From contig NZ_VTOJ01000002.1 of the NCBI RefSeq assembly GCF_009176545.1, positions 1,364,001 to 1,428,000 of the forward strand: 64,000 nucleotides of DNA. Reading direction: 5' to 3'. The notes beneath the pieces are model-generated. The model was not told the DNA's origin. It did no database searches and worked only from the letters and a program-made list of their open reading frames with translations. Of this stretch, positions 26,459 through 35,134 are shown one piece after another; position 1 is the stretch's first letter, and every line of letters starts with the position of its first letter. A program made the position numbers and the translations under genes. The stretch is from Salinigranum salinum (GTDB taxonomy: Archaea; Halobacteriota; Halobacteria; Halobacteriales; Haloferacaceae).

Positions 26459-27649
26459 ATGAACAGGCGACGGTTTCTCGCAGTCACCGGAACGGCAGTC
26501 GCGGCCGGCGTCGCCGGCTGCGGCGGTCGATCTCGCTCGGCCGACCCGGACGCGGCCCGGTCGAGGAACACGGCGATGTGGCCCTCAGCCGCGAAGGACG
26601 CCGCCAACACCCGGTACGCGCCGGGATCGTCGACACCCACGAGTCGGTCGGTCGACTGGCAGGTACCCGTCGGGAGCGTCGAACGGTTCCCGCCGATCGT
26701 CACCGACGACGGCGTGTTCGTCCTCTCGCGGCGGGAACTCCGCGGCTTCGACCACGACGGGACGGAGCGGTGGACGGTCGCGATCGACGCGGACGAGTTC
26801 GTTCGCGGCGCGCCGACGTCACAGCCCCGCGGGAACTGGGTGGCGCTCGGTGACAGCACAGGACGACTCCGGCTGTTCGACGCCGGGGACGGCACCGTCG
26901 TCTTCGACCGGGCGTTCACGTCGGCGCTCGGCACGGCCGTCGTCGCCCCCGCACGGACCCGCGAACTGTATGTCGCGACGGCACGGGGACGACTCCACGC
27001 GTTCAGACGGACGCCCGACGGCTGGACCGAGCGATGGACTCACGACGCCTTCGGCGACGTCGACGTCGCCCCGGCCGTCGGCGAACGGGTCGTCGTCGCC
27101 ACGACGGCCGGCGTGGAGGCGCTCGACGACGGCGGCGCGGGCCGGTGGCGGCAGGACCTCCCCGAGCCGGCCGTCACCCGGCCCACGCTCGTCGACGGCG
27201 TGGTCCTTGTCGGGACGCGTGGGCACCGGCTCCACGCGTTCGACGTCGAGACGGGCGAGCGGCTGTGGTGGCGGACGATCGTCAAGGACGCCCACGCGGG
27301 CGAGTCGATCGAGGGGATCGCGGCGACGCCCGAGCGGGTGTACGTCACCGACTCGCGGGCGTGCCACGCGCTCGGGCTCGCCGACGGCGGGCGCCTGTGG
27401 CGACACCACGACTGGGAGCACTCGTTCGGCCCGCCGGTCGCCGTCGACGACGCGGTCCTCGTCGCCACCGACGACGGGCTATTCGCCTTCGGTCCGGACG
27501 GCGGGCCGGGGTTCGGAAGCGTCCGCCCCGATCCGGTCCAGTGGCGGTTCACGCCCGAGGGGTCGCCCCGGGCGCTGGCCGTCACCGACGAACGAACGTA
27601 CCTGACGGTCGCGCGACGCGACGGCGACGTGCTCCTCGCCCTCGGCTGA
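26459..27649 (+). CDS. Tat-exported PQQ-type beta-propeller lipoprotein
   Basis: A 396-residue paralogue of the preceding protein. It has a Tat signal NRRRFLAVTG and lipobox GVAGC at residue 21, then WPSAAKDAANTRYAPG, which corresponds to WPTAGHDRANTNAVPG in the first copy. Blades show HAFDVETGERLWWRT and similar repeats, though less regular than its neighbour. It ends 36 bases before the convergent deoC gene. Substrate or partner unknown. Confidence 0.86.
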   Translation: MNRRRFLAVTGTAVAAGVAGCGGRSRSADPDAARSRNTAMWPSAAKDAANTRYAPGSSTPTSRSVDWQVPVGSVERFPPIVTDDGVFVLSRRELRGFDHDGTERWTVAIDADEFVRGAPTSQPRGNWVALGDSTGRLRLFDAGDGTVVFDRAFTSALGTAVVAPARTRELYVATARGRLHAFRRTPDGWTERWTHDAFGDVDVAPAVGERVVVATTAGVEALDDGGAGRWRQDLPEPAVTRPTLVDGVVLVGTRGHRLHAFDVETGERLWWRTIVKDAHAGESIEGIAATPERVYVTDSRACHALGLADGGRLWRHHDWEHSFGPPVAVDDAVLVATDDGLFAFGPDGGPGFGSVRPDPVQWRFTPEGSPRALAVTDERTYLTVARRDGDVLLALG

Positions 27650-27685
27650 ACTCGTCCGGGTCGACCGGTTCGTCCGAGGCCGCGG

Positions 27686-28324
27686 TCACTCCTCGGGGAA
27701 CCCCTCGACGATGGCGACTCCCGACGAGGCACCGATGCGGTCGGCCCCCGCGTCGAGCATCGCCCGCGCCTCCTCGTAGCTGCCGACCCCGCCGCTGGCC
27801 TTGACGGGAAGGTACTCGGCCATGAGTTCGACGTCCTCGACCGTGGCGCCGCCGTCGGCGAAGCCGGTCGAGGTCTTGACGAAGTCGGCGTCGGCGTCGC
27901 TCGCGAGTTTGCAGGCGCGGTGTTTCTCCTCCCGGTCGAGGAGCGCGGTCTCGATGATCACCTTGACCGGGATCGGGACCGCGGCGACGATCTCGGTGAG
28001 TTCGTCGCGAACCGCGCCGTCCTCGCCCGCGTGGAGCCGGCCGACGTTGAGGACGACGTCGAGTTCGTCGGCCCCGTCGCGCCACGCCGTGGCCGCCTCC
28101 TCGCGCTTGGCGATCGTCGCGTGCTGACCGTGGGGGAAGCCGACGACCGTCGCGAGGGTGAGGTCGGGTGCCTGCTCGCGCGCCTCGGGGACGTAGCAGG
28201 GCGGGATACAGGCGTTCATGCCGTACGCCACTGCCTCGTCGACGACGCGCTCGGCGTCCGACGGAAGCGTCTCGGGGCCGAGGACAGTGTGATCGATGTG
28301 GGCGGCGAACTCCGCTCGGTCCAT
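27686..28324 (-). CDS. deoC: Deoxyribose-phosphate aldolase
   Basis: Splits 2-deoxyribose-5-phosphate to acetaldehyde and glyceraldehyde-3-phosphate in deoxynucleoside catabolism. The 212-residue TIM barrel starts [12 protein letters not shown], carries [11 protein letters not shown], the Schiff-base Lys in [13 protein letters not shown], the second catalytic Lys in [11 protein letters not shown], and Asp in [10 protein letters not shown]. The start at 28324 gives the normal short N-terminus. It lies between three propeller lipoprotein genes with no pathway partner adjacent, although pfkB and udp lie 6-7 kb away. Confidence 0.94.
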   Translation of the reverse strand: MDRAEFAAHIDHTVLGPETLPSDAERVVDEAVAYGMNACIPPCYVPEAREQAPDLTLATVVGFPHGQHATIAKREEAATAWRDGADELDVVLNVGRLHAGEDGAVRDELTEIVAAVPIPVKVIIETALLDREEKHRACKLASDADADFVKTSTGFADGGATVEDVELMAEYLPVKASGGVGSYEEARAMLDAGADRIGASSGVAIVEGFPEE

Positions 28325-28428
28325 GCGTCGAGAGACGCGAACCGGCGGTAAAAGCGCGGGGGTCGGCTCTCCGGTTGGTGGCGGTGGGTCTCGGGGGCCG
28401 GTCGTGACGACGCTCCTCACCCCACGAC

Positions 28429-29655
28429 TCAGGCGGGCACCAGCCGGTACAGCAGTCCGACGCGCCGGTCAGTCGCTCGCTCGGCGTAGTAGACGGCGTC
28501 GTCGGTGACGAACGCGGCACTCGTCGCGTGGCCTCGGCCGGTGACGTGCCACGTCTCCTCGCCCGAGGACGCGTCGACCGCGTACAGGCGGGCGTCGTAC
28601 GAACCGACGAGTACGTGGTCGCGGGTCGCCGTCACGGAGCCGATGAGCCAGCCGTCGGTGTCGAACCGCCACTGTTCCGCGCCCGAATCGGCGTCGAGCG
28701 CGTACAGCCGGGAGTCGTGGCTGCCGACGTACACCTGCCCGTTGGCGACCGCGGGGCCGGACATCACGTCGGCGTCGGCCTCGAACGACCAGACCTCGCT
28801 CCCGTCTTCGAGCGAGAGCGCGTACACCCGGTGGTCCCACGAGCCGAAGACCGCGAGACCGTCGTGGATCGCGATCGGTCCCTTGATCGCCCCGCCCGTC
28901 TCGAACGTCCACGCGCGCTCCAGGTCGGGGAACGACCAGGCGTAGCAGACGCCGTCGTTCGCGCCGACCACGAGTCGGCCGGCGTCGCGGTCGAGCGCGA
29001 GCGTCGAGTGGGGGTGGTCCGTCGGCCAGCCGTCGAGCCAGCGGACGGCACCCGAGGCGGTGTCGACCGCGGCGACGCTCCCGCTCGGCTCGGCGTACTC
29101 GACGGCGATGTAGCAGACGCCGTTGAGGTAGACGGGACTGGAGCCGATGGCGTCGCCGATGTCGGTTCGCCACGCGCGCCGGCCGGTCGCGAGGTCGAAC
29201 GCGTACATCGCGCCGTCGTACGCGCCGACGTACACCTGGCCGTTGGCCACTGCGGGCGTACCGTGGATCCCTCGCGTCGTCGGTTCGACGGCGGCGCGCC
29301 AGCGGACCTCGCCATCCGGAGAGACCCGCCGGAGTTCGCCGGTGTCGCCGGCGACGACCACGTCGCCACCGACGGCGACCGGCGTCGACTTCGCGGCGGT
29401 GTGCGTCCCGCGGTTCACCGGGAGCGTCCAGTCGACCCGCACCCGGGAGGGAACCGTCGCGTCGACGAAGCCGCGGTTCCGGAGGCCGCCACGGAACTGC
29501 ACGGTCGCAGTGTCGGCGAGCGGCGTTGGCGCGAGCGGATCGAACGACGCCGCGTCGAGCGCGCGCGGGGCCGCCGCGCAGCCGGCGAGACCGCCAGCGA
29601 GACCCGCGGTGAGACCGCAGCCGACCCGCCGGAGCCACTGTCTTCGCGTGGGCAT
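28429..29655 (-). CDS. Tat-exported PQQ-type beta-propeller lipoprotein
   Basis: A 408-residue protein whose Tat signal is [10 protein letters not shown] with lipobox LAGC at residue 26. The propeller blades are highly regular, with alternating [15 protein letters not shown] and [14 protein letters not shown] elements, much closer to consensus PQQ repeats than the two plus-strand copies. The 28 residues after the lipobox include [18 protein letters not shown] long upstream extension of the frame is rejected because the twin-arginine signal must be near the N-terminus. It is the third such gene within 4.5 kb, on the opposite strand, with deoC between. Confidence 0.87.
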   Translation of the reverse strand: MPTRRQWLRRVGCGLTAGLAGGLAGCAAAPRALDAASFDPLAPTPLADTATVQFRGGLRNRGFVDATVPSRVRVDWTLPVNRGTHTAAKSTPVAVGGDVVVAGDTGELRRVSPDGEVRWRAAVEPTTRGIHGTPAVANGQVYVGAYDGAMYAFDLATGRRAWRTDIGDAIGSSPVYLNGVCYIAVEYAEPSGSVAAVDTASGAVRWLDGWPTDHPHSTLALDRDAGRLVVGANDGVCYAWSFPDLERAWTFETGGAIKGPIAIHDGLAVFGSWDHRVYALSLEDGSEVWSFEADADVMSGPAVANGQVYVGSHDSRLYALDADSGAEQWRFDTDGWLIGSVTATRDHVLVGSYDARLYAVDASSGEETWHVTGRGHATSAAFVTDDAVYYAERATDRRVGLLYRLVPA

Positions 29656-29821
29656 CTGCACGTCCGTCGCCGTGGCGGGCCAATAAATCCCACCCTGGAC
29701 GACCCACACTACCCCCGGCGCAGTCCCCGAGCCGGCACCGGTCCCGGGCGCGTCCGACCGATCGCGACGGTCGCGGGAGAGAGAGCGTAAGTGGTTTACT
29801 CCGCGGCACGCTCGACTGCGC

Positions 29822-30652
29822 ATGACGATCCTGCTGCTGCCGGAGGGGTTCGCCCTCCCGCCGGCGCCCTACCTCGTCGCCCTCCTCCTCGGCGTCGCGG
29901 TCGTCGGGATCGGCGCGCGTCGACGTGATCTCGCGGTCGACGAGCGACACATCCTCGCGTTCGTCCCGTGGATGCTCGCCGGGGCGAGCACCCACGCGCT
30001 GTACGTCGTCGACGCCCTGCCATCCATGCTCAGACCGCTCGGCGGCACGCCCGCGGTGTACGCGACGGTCGCCGTCGTCGCGGGGCTGGTGTGGCTCGCC
30101 GCCGACGCGACGTTCGCGGACGACACCGGCAAGCGGACGGCCCGCGCGCTCGGCGTCGCGGGGCTCGTGGCGTTCCTCCCGGCGTGTGGGGCTGGTGTCG
30201 CCGTCGGCCTCTCGCGGGGGACGTTCGCCCCCGTCTGGCCCGCGATCGCGCTCGTCGTGAGCCTCGCGGTCGGCGCGGCGACGTGGGTCGTCCTCCGCCG
30301 CACCGTCCCCCGGGTGGAGGCCGCCGGCGTGGTCGGCGCGCTGGCCGTCGTCGCCCACGCGCTCGACGGCGTCTCCACCGCCGTCGGCGTCGACGTCCTC
30401 GGGTTCGGCGAACGCACGCCGCTCTCCCGCGTCATCATCGAGACCGCGGCGGGACTCCCCACGGCCGAGGTGATCGGTGCCGGCTGGCTGTTCGTCGTCG
30501 TCAAACTCGCGGTCGCGAGCGTCGTCGTCGTCCTGCTGGCCGACCTCGTCGAGGAGGACCCGCGCGAGGGGGCGTTGCTCCTGGGGTTCGTCGCCGCCGT
30601 GGGGCTGGGGCCGGGCGCGCACAACCTGTTGCTGTTCGCGATCGCCGGCTGA
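29822..30652 (+). CDS. DUF63 family membrane protein
   Basis: A 276-residue integral membrane protein with about seven or eight hydrophobic helices, matching the archaeal DUF63 family in length and motifs: HILAFVPWMLAGASTHALYV in the second helix, VVAHALDGVSTAVGVDV in the middle and GPGAHNLLLFAIAG at the C-terminus. Conserved His and Asp residues within helices hint at a metal or proton site. Function unknown. It is divergent from the third propeller gene. The roughly 400 bases that follow carry no convincing gene. Confidence 0.85.
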   Translation: MTILLLPEGFALPPAPYLVALLLGVAVVGIGARRRDLAVDERHILAFVPWMLAGASTHALYVVDALPSMLRPLGGTPAVYATVAVVAGLVWLAADATFADDTGKRTARALGVAGLVAFLPACGAGVAVGLSRGTFAPVWPAIALVVSLAVGAATWVVLRRTVPRVEAAGVVGALAVVAHALDGVSTAVGVDVLGFGERTPLSRVIIETAAGLPTAEVIGAGWLFVVVKLAVASVVVVLLADLVEEDPREGALLLGFVAAVGLGPGAHNLLLFAIAG

Positions 30653-31060
30653 CCCGCAGAGCGGGCCGTTCCGTCCGTCAGGTGGCGACTGACGCGACGG
30701 AGGGTGAGCGTCTGACCACGACAGGATCCCACGGCTGGTACGCCGACAGCCGACGGCAGTCGGGCCGAAGATTGGTTCCTGGGGTCTGGAGGCGTGCTCG
30801 TCACCAGGACGCGTCTGCGCGACGTCGGCGAAGACGCCGGACGGTCGAGTGTCGGACAGTGGTCCGGCAGAGACGCTGACGACGGCTCGATGGGATTGGG
30901 TGACGTCTCGGATCGATCGCCGTCGGATCGAAGGGATCCGGGAGGATGCACGCTATCCGTGCGACCACGACTGTCTCGTCCAGTGGACGGTGGAACTCAG
31001 GTACAGACAGTAGTGACAAAGCCGTCGGCCCGTTCCCGATCGAGAGCCACTCGTGGCGTC
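30653..31060. other. 408-base spacer with no recognised gene
   Basis: Between the DUF63 gene and the convergent flippase gene. Both strands were read: open frames here are Arg/Ser-rich with no domain, no start context and no promoter. No tRNA-like cloverleaf or transposon end is visible. Confidence 0.5.
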
Positions 31061-32569
31061 TCAGCGAGCCCGGTCGCGGACGATTCGAAACAGGCGAGCG
31101 AGCCCGATCCCGAACCGTCGTTCCAGTCCCAGCAGGACGACCGCGTACGCCAGGCCACCGACGAGGATCAAGACGAGAAGTTCGGCAAAGAGCGGGATCC
31201 CATCGATCCGCTCACGGAGACCGTACACCACGGCACCCATGACGAGACTCCCGAGGGCCGGATACGAGAGCGTGCGACCGAAGGTCGCCATCCGACCCTC
31301 GACGCTCCTGACTGCGATGTAGCTCGCGATCGGAGCCACGACGACGGTGTGCCCGAGGACGACGAGCGCGACCCCCGACACCCCGAACGCCTGCGACGCC
31401 GGATAGATGAACGGGACGATGAGTGCCAGTTTCAACACCCTGATCTTCGTATCGAGATCCGGCCGGCCGATCGCGCGGAACAGCGGCACCGTCGCAGACC
31501 GGAACGACCGAAGCGCCGCGTACACCCCGAACAGCTGCATCGGGATGATCATCGCGAGCCAGGCCGAGCCGAGAACGGCCCGAACGAAGACCGGAGCGAC
31601 GACCACGATACCGACCGAGGCGGGAAACGACAGGAGGGTGATAACCCCCACTGTCGTGAAATATCCCTGTCGGAGCAACGCGACGTCGTCCTGGATCTTG
31701 GAGTACGCCGGGAACAGAACCCGCTGAATCGGATGGGTGATCTCCGTCGCTGGCGCGTTCGAGAGCTGGTAGGAGAGCTGGTAGATCCCGAGCGACGTCG
31801 ACCCGAGCGCCCACCCGACGAAGGCGTCGTCACCCTGGTTGATCAGAAAACTCAGACCCTCAGAACCGAAAATCCACTTGCCATAACCGAACAACTCGGC
31901 TGCGGCTGAGCGATCGAACCGGAGTCCCGGCCGGTAAGAGTGGACGAGGTACGAGACCACCACCGACGCGAGCTTGGACGCGAGAACGGCGAACACCAGA
32001 GCCCACACGGAGCGAGTCGCGTAGCCGACGCCCAGCCCGACGAGTACGAAGACGAACCGACTGGAGAGTTTGTACGCGACGTCCCGGCGGAATTCGAGGT
32101 CCTTCACGAAGTAGACGACGCCCGGATTCCGGAGTCCACTCATGACCGGTGAGAGCGCGAACACCCGGACGATGTCGGTCACTCGGGGTTCACCGAAGAC
32201 TGAGCTCACGAGCGGCGCGGACAGATAGAGGAGGGCGCCGAGTGCCAGTCCACGGGCCAGTTCGACGGTCCAGACTGTGTCGAGATATGCGTCGACGTCG
32301 TCGTCCCGGTGCTGGATCAGCGCAGAGTCGAAGCCGAGGGAGGTGAGTCGCTCCAGAGCGGTCTGCATCAACAATGCGATGCCGAAGAGTCCGAACGCCG
32401 AGGGACCGATGAGCTGGGCGATGACGAGGACCGTCGTCAGCTGGAGGGCCCGGTCGACCAGGTTGTTGATCGTGACCCAGACGCCGCCCGTGACCGTTCG
32501 GTCGGCCGTATCCCCACCCGGACGGAGGAGTCTTCTGAGTGTCTGCAGGAGCCTCCTACCACGGCTCAT
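31061..32569 (-). CDS. Polysaccharide/oligosaccharide flippase (Wzx-like)
   Basis: A 502-residue membrane protein of the MOP/O-antigen flippase superfamily with 12-14 predicted helices. The N-terminal TVTGGVWVTINNLVDRALQL followed by IGPSAFGLFGIALLMQTALERL and GYGKWIFGSEGLSFLINQGDD are typical of Wzx/WzxC proteins that move lipid-linked glycans across the membrane. In haloarchaea these serve S-layer N-glycosylation or exopolysaccharide export. It overlaps the upstream ParB-like gene by 14 bases, so they are co-transcribed. Its third-position GC looks lower than neighbours, a common sign of glycan loci gained by transfer. Confidence 0.88.
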   Translation of the reverse strand: MSRGRRLLQTLRRLLRPGGDTADRTVTGGVWVTINNLVDRALQLTTVLVIAQLIGPSAFGLFGIALLMQTALERLTSLGFDSALIQHRDDDVDAYLDTVWTVELARGLALGALLYLSAPLVSSVFGEPRVTDIVRVFALSPVMSGLRNPGVVYFVKDLEFRRDVAYKLSSRFVFVLVGLGVGYATRSVWALVFAVLASKLASVVVSYLVHSYRPGLRFDRSAAAELFGYGKWIFGSEGLSFLINQGDDAFVGWALGSTSLGIYQLSYQLSNAPATEITHPIQRVLFPAYSKIQDDVALLRQGYFTTVGVITLLSFPASVGIVVVAPVFVRAVLGSAWLAMIIPMQLFGVYAALRSFRSATVPLFRAIGRPDLDTKIRVLKLALIVPFIYPASQAFGVSGVALVVLGHTVVVAPIASYIAVRSVEGRMATFGRTLSYPALGSLVMGAVVYGLRERIDGIPLFAELLVLILVGGLAYAVVLLGLERRFGIGLARLFRIVRDRAR

Positions 32570-33422
32570 CGAGCGGCTCCCCTACCGACGAGTCGGCGTC
32601 GGACTGATCCCCGGCGTCGAGACCACTCTCGGTGTAGGGTATCCACCGATCGTGAGCGATCCACTCGGGGTGTCTGACCACGACGGCGACAGGCACCCGA
32701 TCGAGGCCCAGAATCTTGGCCATCGAGAGCCGGTGACGACCGGTCACGAAAAGCAGTTCCCCGGTCCGGGAGACGTCGACCAGGATTTCGTTCTCCATCA
32801 CCTCTCGGAAGCGCATCAGGCGACCCTCCCGCGCGTTCAGTTCCCGCATCGAGAGACAGCCCTGGTCGCGCATGTTCCGGTAGAGCCGATCCAGTTTGTG
32901 GCAGTACTGATAGATGCCTTCGGCCGTCGCGAAACCCTGCCAGACCTCCGTCTCGGTCGATCGAACCCGACCGACGAGTTCCGTCACGAAGTCGATGTCC
33001 TCCCAGGGGACACCGTCGACGAAGTGATCGGTCAGCCCCCTGTAGAGCCGCGTCTCGGAGAACCGCTCCGCGAGGTACAGCGAGATGTTCGATCCTCGAT
33101 AAGAGGGATGGATTGGGGGATAGTCGCGCTGGTCCCAGTCACCGTCCATCACCGCTCCGAAGTCCGCCCACCGGGATTTCCACACGGGGAACTCTCGCCC
33201 TGTGAATCGGGTGATCCGGTCCGGGTCGACGAAGAACAGTCTGAACGGGTCGATTGGTGGATCAACGTGCCCCGGTGAGAGATGGCGGCGACTCTGGTGA
33301 ACCGAGGGAGCGATGCGCCAGTACCACTGGCCGAGACGCGTGTTCAACACGAGTCGACGGAACGCCGTCACTCCAGCGGCGTGGAAGTCGGAGAGCCGGG
33401 GAACGGTTCCCACTAGCGACAT
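32556..33422 (-). CDS. ParB/Srx-like nuclease-fold protein in a glycan locus
   Basis: A 288-residue protein. The N-terminal half (GQWYWRIAPSVHQSRRHL, PFRLFFVDPDRITRFTG) is of unknown type; the C-terminal 100 residues resemble the ParB/sulfiredoxin fold, with ENEILVDVSRTGELLFV, then the GRHRLSMAKILGLDRVPV helix that corresponds to the ParB G-x-x-R-x-x-A-A motif. It is not a chromosome-partition ParB, since no HTH follows. Proteins like this are frequent next to haloarchaeal glycosyltransferase and flippase genes, but their role is unknown. Translation is coupled to the flippase by the 14-base overlap. Confidence 0.75.
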   Translation of the reverse strand: MSLVGTVPRLSDFHAAGVTAFRRLVLNTRLGQWYWRIAPSVHQSRRHLSPGHVDPPIDPFRLFFVDPDRITRFTGREFPVWKSRWADFGAVMDGDWDQRDYPPIHPSYRGSNISLYLAERFSETRLYRGLTDHFVDGVPWEDIDFVTELVGRVRSTETEVWQGFATAEGIYQYCHKLDRLYRNMRDQGCLSMRELNAREGRLMRFREVMENEILVDVSRTGELLFVTGRHRLSMAKILGLDRVPVAVVVRHPEWIAHDRWIPYTESGLDAGDQSDADSSVGEPLDEPW

Positions 33423-33907
33423 TCTCGGGCGGCGGCGCTCGACTGAACCGTGTTGGAGGGGGGTAGTGTCGTCGGATACGATTTCCGTCCAGATGGGTCA
33501 CGGACTCGTGCCATCGGCGTCCCTACCCTGAGAGAGGTATATATTCTCACCGTGAATAAATACGGGAATAGAGGATCATAAAGATGTCTGATACTCACGT
33601 ATGACTCTGTTATCGAACACGTGCGCTCGAGTGTCGCATTGGTGGATCCGTGTTCGAGTTTCGGCTCACGAGCACGAGCGTTCGTCCCGAAGACGGGAGG
33701 TATGTGAGTCGCGCCCGTCGTGGCACGTCGACCGAGGGAACCGGCTCTCCGGCGTGGTCGATGACGGAAGGGGAACGGGTCCCGACACGGGACGAACGCG
33801 GAGCCGGACGAGGACGCTTGGACTCGTCCGGAACGAGTGACTGGCACCCGTTGCTCCCATCCAGGCGACACAGGAGTTTTCACGACCGACGATGAGGGAT
33901 ACGAGAG
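33423..33907. other. 485-base spacer, AT-rich in the middle
   Basis: A divergent spacer between the ParB-like gene and the pfkB gene. Bases 33530-33615 are strikingly AT-rich for this window and hold a near-perfect inverted repeat (listed separately) and several TATA-like words. No coding frame with a recognisable protein is seen. It probably holds the promoters of both flanking units. Confidence 0.5.
33537..33563. promoter_or_regulatory. Near-perfect inverted repeat in AT-rich promoter region
   Basis: GTATATATTC and GAATAAATAC form 10-bp arms matching at 9 of 10 positions around a 7-base centre TCACCGT. It lies about 115 bases before the ParB-like gene start and 345 before pfkB. A regulator-binding site is the likeliest reading. 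Confidence 0.45.
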
Positions 33908-34771
33908 ATGCCGCGCGTCATCTGTGCGGGCCACGTCAACTGGGACGTGACGCTCCACGTCGACGACCTGCCCGCCCCCGACGGGGAGGCGCGGGTCCGC
34001 GAGCGGCGGGCCGCCACGGGGGGAAGCGCCGCGAACGTCGCGTGCGGACTCGTGGGGCTCGACGTCGACGCCGGCCTGATCGGGAGCGTCGGCGGCGACA
34101 CCAACGGCACGGAGGCGCGCCACGAACTCGCCGCGGCCGGCGTCGACACGACCCACGTCCGGACGGTCGCGGACGGCACGACGGCGGTCAAGTACATCGC
34201 GGTCGACGACCGCGGCGAGGTGATGGTGTTCGGCGCGGCGGGCGCGAACGAGGCGTTCGACGCCGACGCCCTGCCCGCGTCGGCGTTCGCGTCGGCGGAC
34301 CACCTCCACCTCACTGGCCAGTCGCCGACGACCGCGGCCCGCCTCGCCGAACGGGCACGGGAAGCGGGGCTGTCGGTGAGCGTCGACCCCGGTCGGCGGG
34401 TCGACGGGCGCGACTTCGCGCCGGTGCTCGCGCTCGCCGACGTCGTCTTCCTGAACGACCGCGAGGCGCGGTCGGTCAGCTGCGATCTCGACGGGGTAAT
34501 CGTCCGGAAACGCGGGAGCGCCGGGGCCGAGGCCACCGACGGCGACGACCGACACACCCACCGGGGGTTCGCCGCCGAGGCCGTCGACACGACGGGCGCG
34601 GGCGACGCGTTCGCCGCCGGCTTCCTCGCCGCGCGGCTCGACGGCGCGGGAGACGACGAGGCGCTCGTCGTGGCGAACGCCTGCGGCGCGCTCGCCTCCG
34701 AGACGCGTGGGGCGCGGGTCGACCTGTCGTGGGCGGCGGTCGAGACGATGCGTGCCCGCGGGCTCGACTGA
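33908..34771 (+). CDS. PfkB-family carbohydrate/nucleoside kinase
   Basis: A 287-residue ribokinase-fold kinase. It has the N-terminal CAGHVNWDVTLHVDDLPAP, the substrate motif TGGSAANVACGL (PfkB signature 1 region), VDPGRRVDGRDF, LNDREA and the catalytic signature 2 DTTGAGDAFAAGFLAA with the base Asp in GAGD. The substrate is not certain: ribokinase, nucleoside kinase or the ribose-1-phosphate kinase of the haloarchaeal pentose bisphosphate route are all plausible. The uridine phosphorylase gene 0.4 kb downstream, which would release ribose-1-phosphate, favours the last, as inference. Confidence 0.88.
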   Translation: MPRVICAGHVNWDVTLHVDDLPAPDGEARVRERRAATGGSAANVACGLVGLDVDAGLIGSVGGDTNGTEARHELAAAGVDTTHVRTVADGTTAVKYIAVDDRGEVMVFGAAGANEAFDADALPASAFASADHLHLTGQSPTTAARLAERAREAGLSVSVDPGRRVDGRDFAPVLALADVVFLNDREARSVSCDLDGVIVRKRGSAGAEATDGDDRHTHRGFAAEAVDTTGAGDAFAAGFLAARLDGAGDDEALVVANACGALASETRGARVDLSWAAVETMRARGLD

Positions 34772-34787
34772 CCATCCGCACCGCCGG

Positions 34788-34967
34788 TCACCGTCCGATG
34801 ACGGCGAGGCCGCCGGCGGCGACGAGGATCGCGACGAACAGTCCCGTCCCGAGCGCGAAGGCGAGGTCGAGGCCGGCGATGAACGCGGCGAGTGCGACGA
34901 CGAGCCCGACGAGGATCCCCCCGCCGAACAGCCGATCGACGGAGAGTCCACCACTGTCAGAGGCCAT
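34788..34967 (-). CDS. Small two-span membrane protein
   Basis: A 59-residue frame, MASDSGGLSVDRLFGGG, followed by two hydrophobic segments (ILVGLVVALAAFIAGLDLAF and ALGTGLFVAILVAAGGLAVI) and ending GR. It has strict GC-biased third positions and fills the gap between pfkB and udp on the other strand. No family recognised; Gly/Ala-rich helices suggest oligomerisation. Its stop is 16 bases from the convergent pfkB stop. Confidence 0.6.
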   Translation of the reverse strand: MASDSGGLSVDRLFGGGILVGLVVALAAFIAGLDLAFALGTGLFVAILVAAGGLAVIGR

Positions 34968-35103
34968 AGTCGGTCTCCGGCCGCCGCCGACAAGAGTCGT
35001 CCGGCCGATCCCGGCCCGTGAACGATCACGCGCCGGATCCGTGCGTCCGCATCTCGACCCGCGCGTGCTCGCCGGACTCGTGCGTGCTCGCCGGACCCGC
35101 GCG

Positions 35104-35109
35104 TTTTTT
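35104..35109 (+). promoter_or_regulatory. TATA-like T6 box for udp
   Basis: TTTTTT at 26-31 bp before the ATG at 35135, fixing that ATG as a leaderless start over an upstream in-frame codon at 35018. Confidence 0.5.
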
Positions 35110-35134
35110 CACCCTCCGCCCCGCGACGCGGGGT

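Noticed and set aside
30794..31909. Plus-strand open frame between the DUF63 and flippase genes
   Set aside because: Most of it lies opposite the flippase. The protein is Arg/Asp/Glu low complexity with no start context.
32556..33422. Reading the ParB-like protein as a chromosome-partition ParB
   Set aside because: There is no HTH domain after the ParB/Srx-like region, no parA gene nearby and no origin-like repeats; the partner is a flippase.
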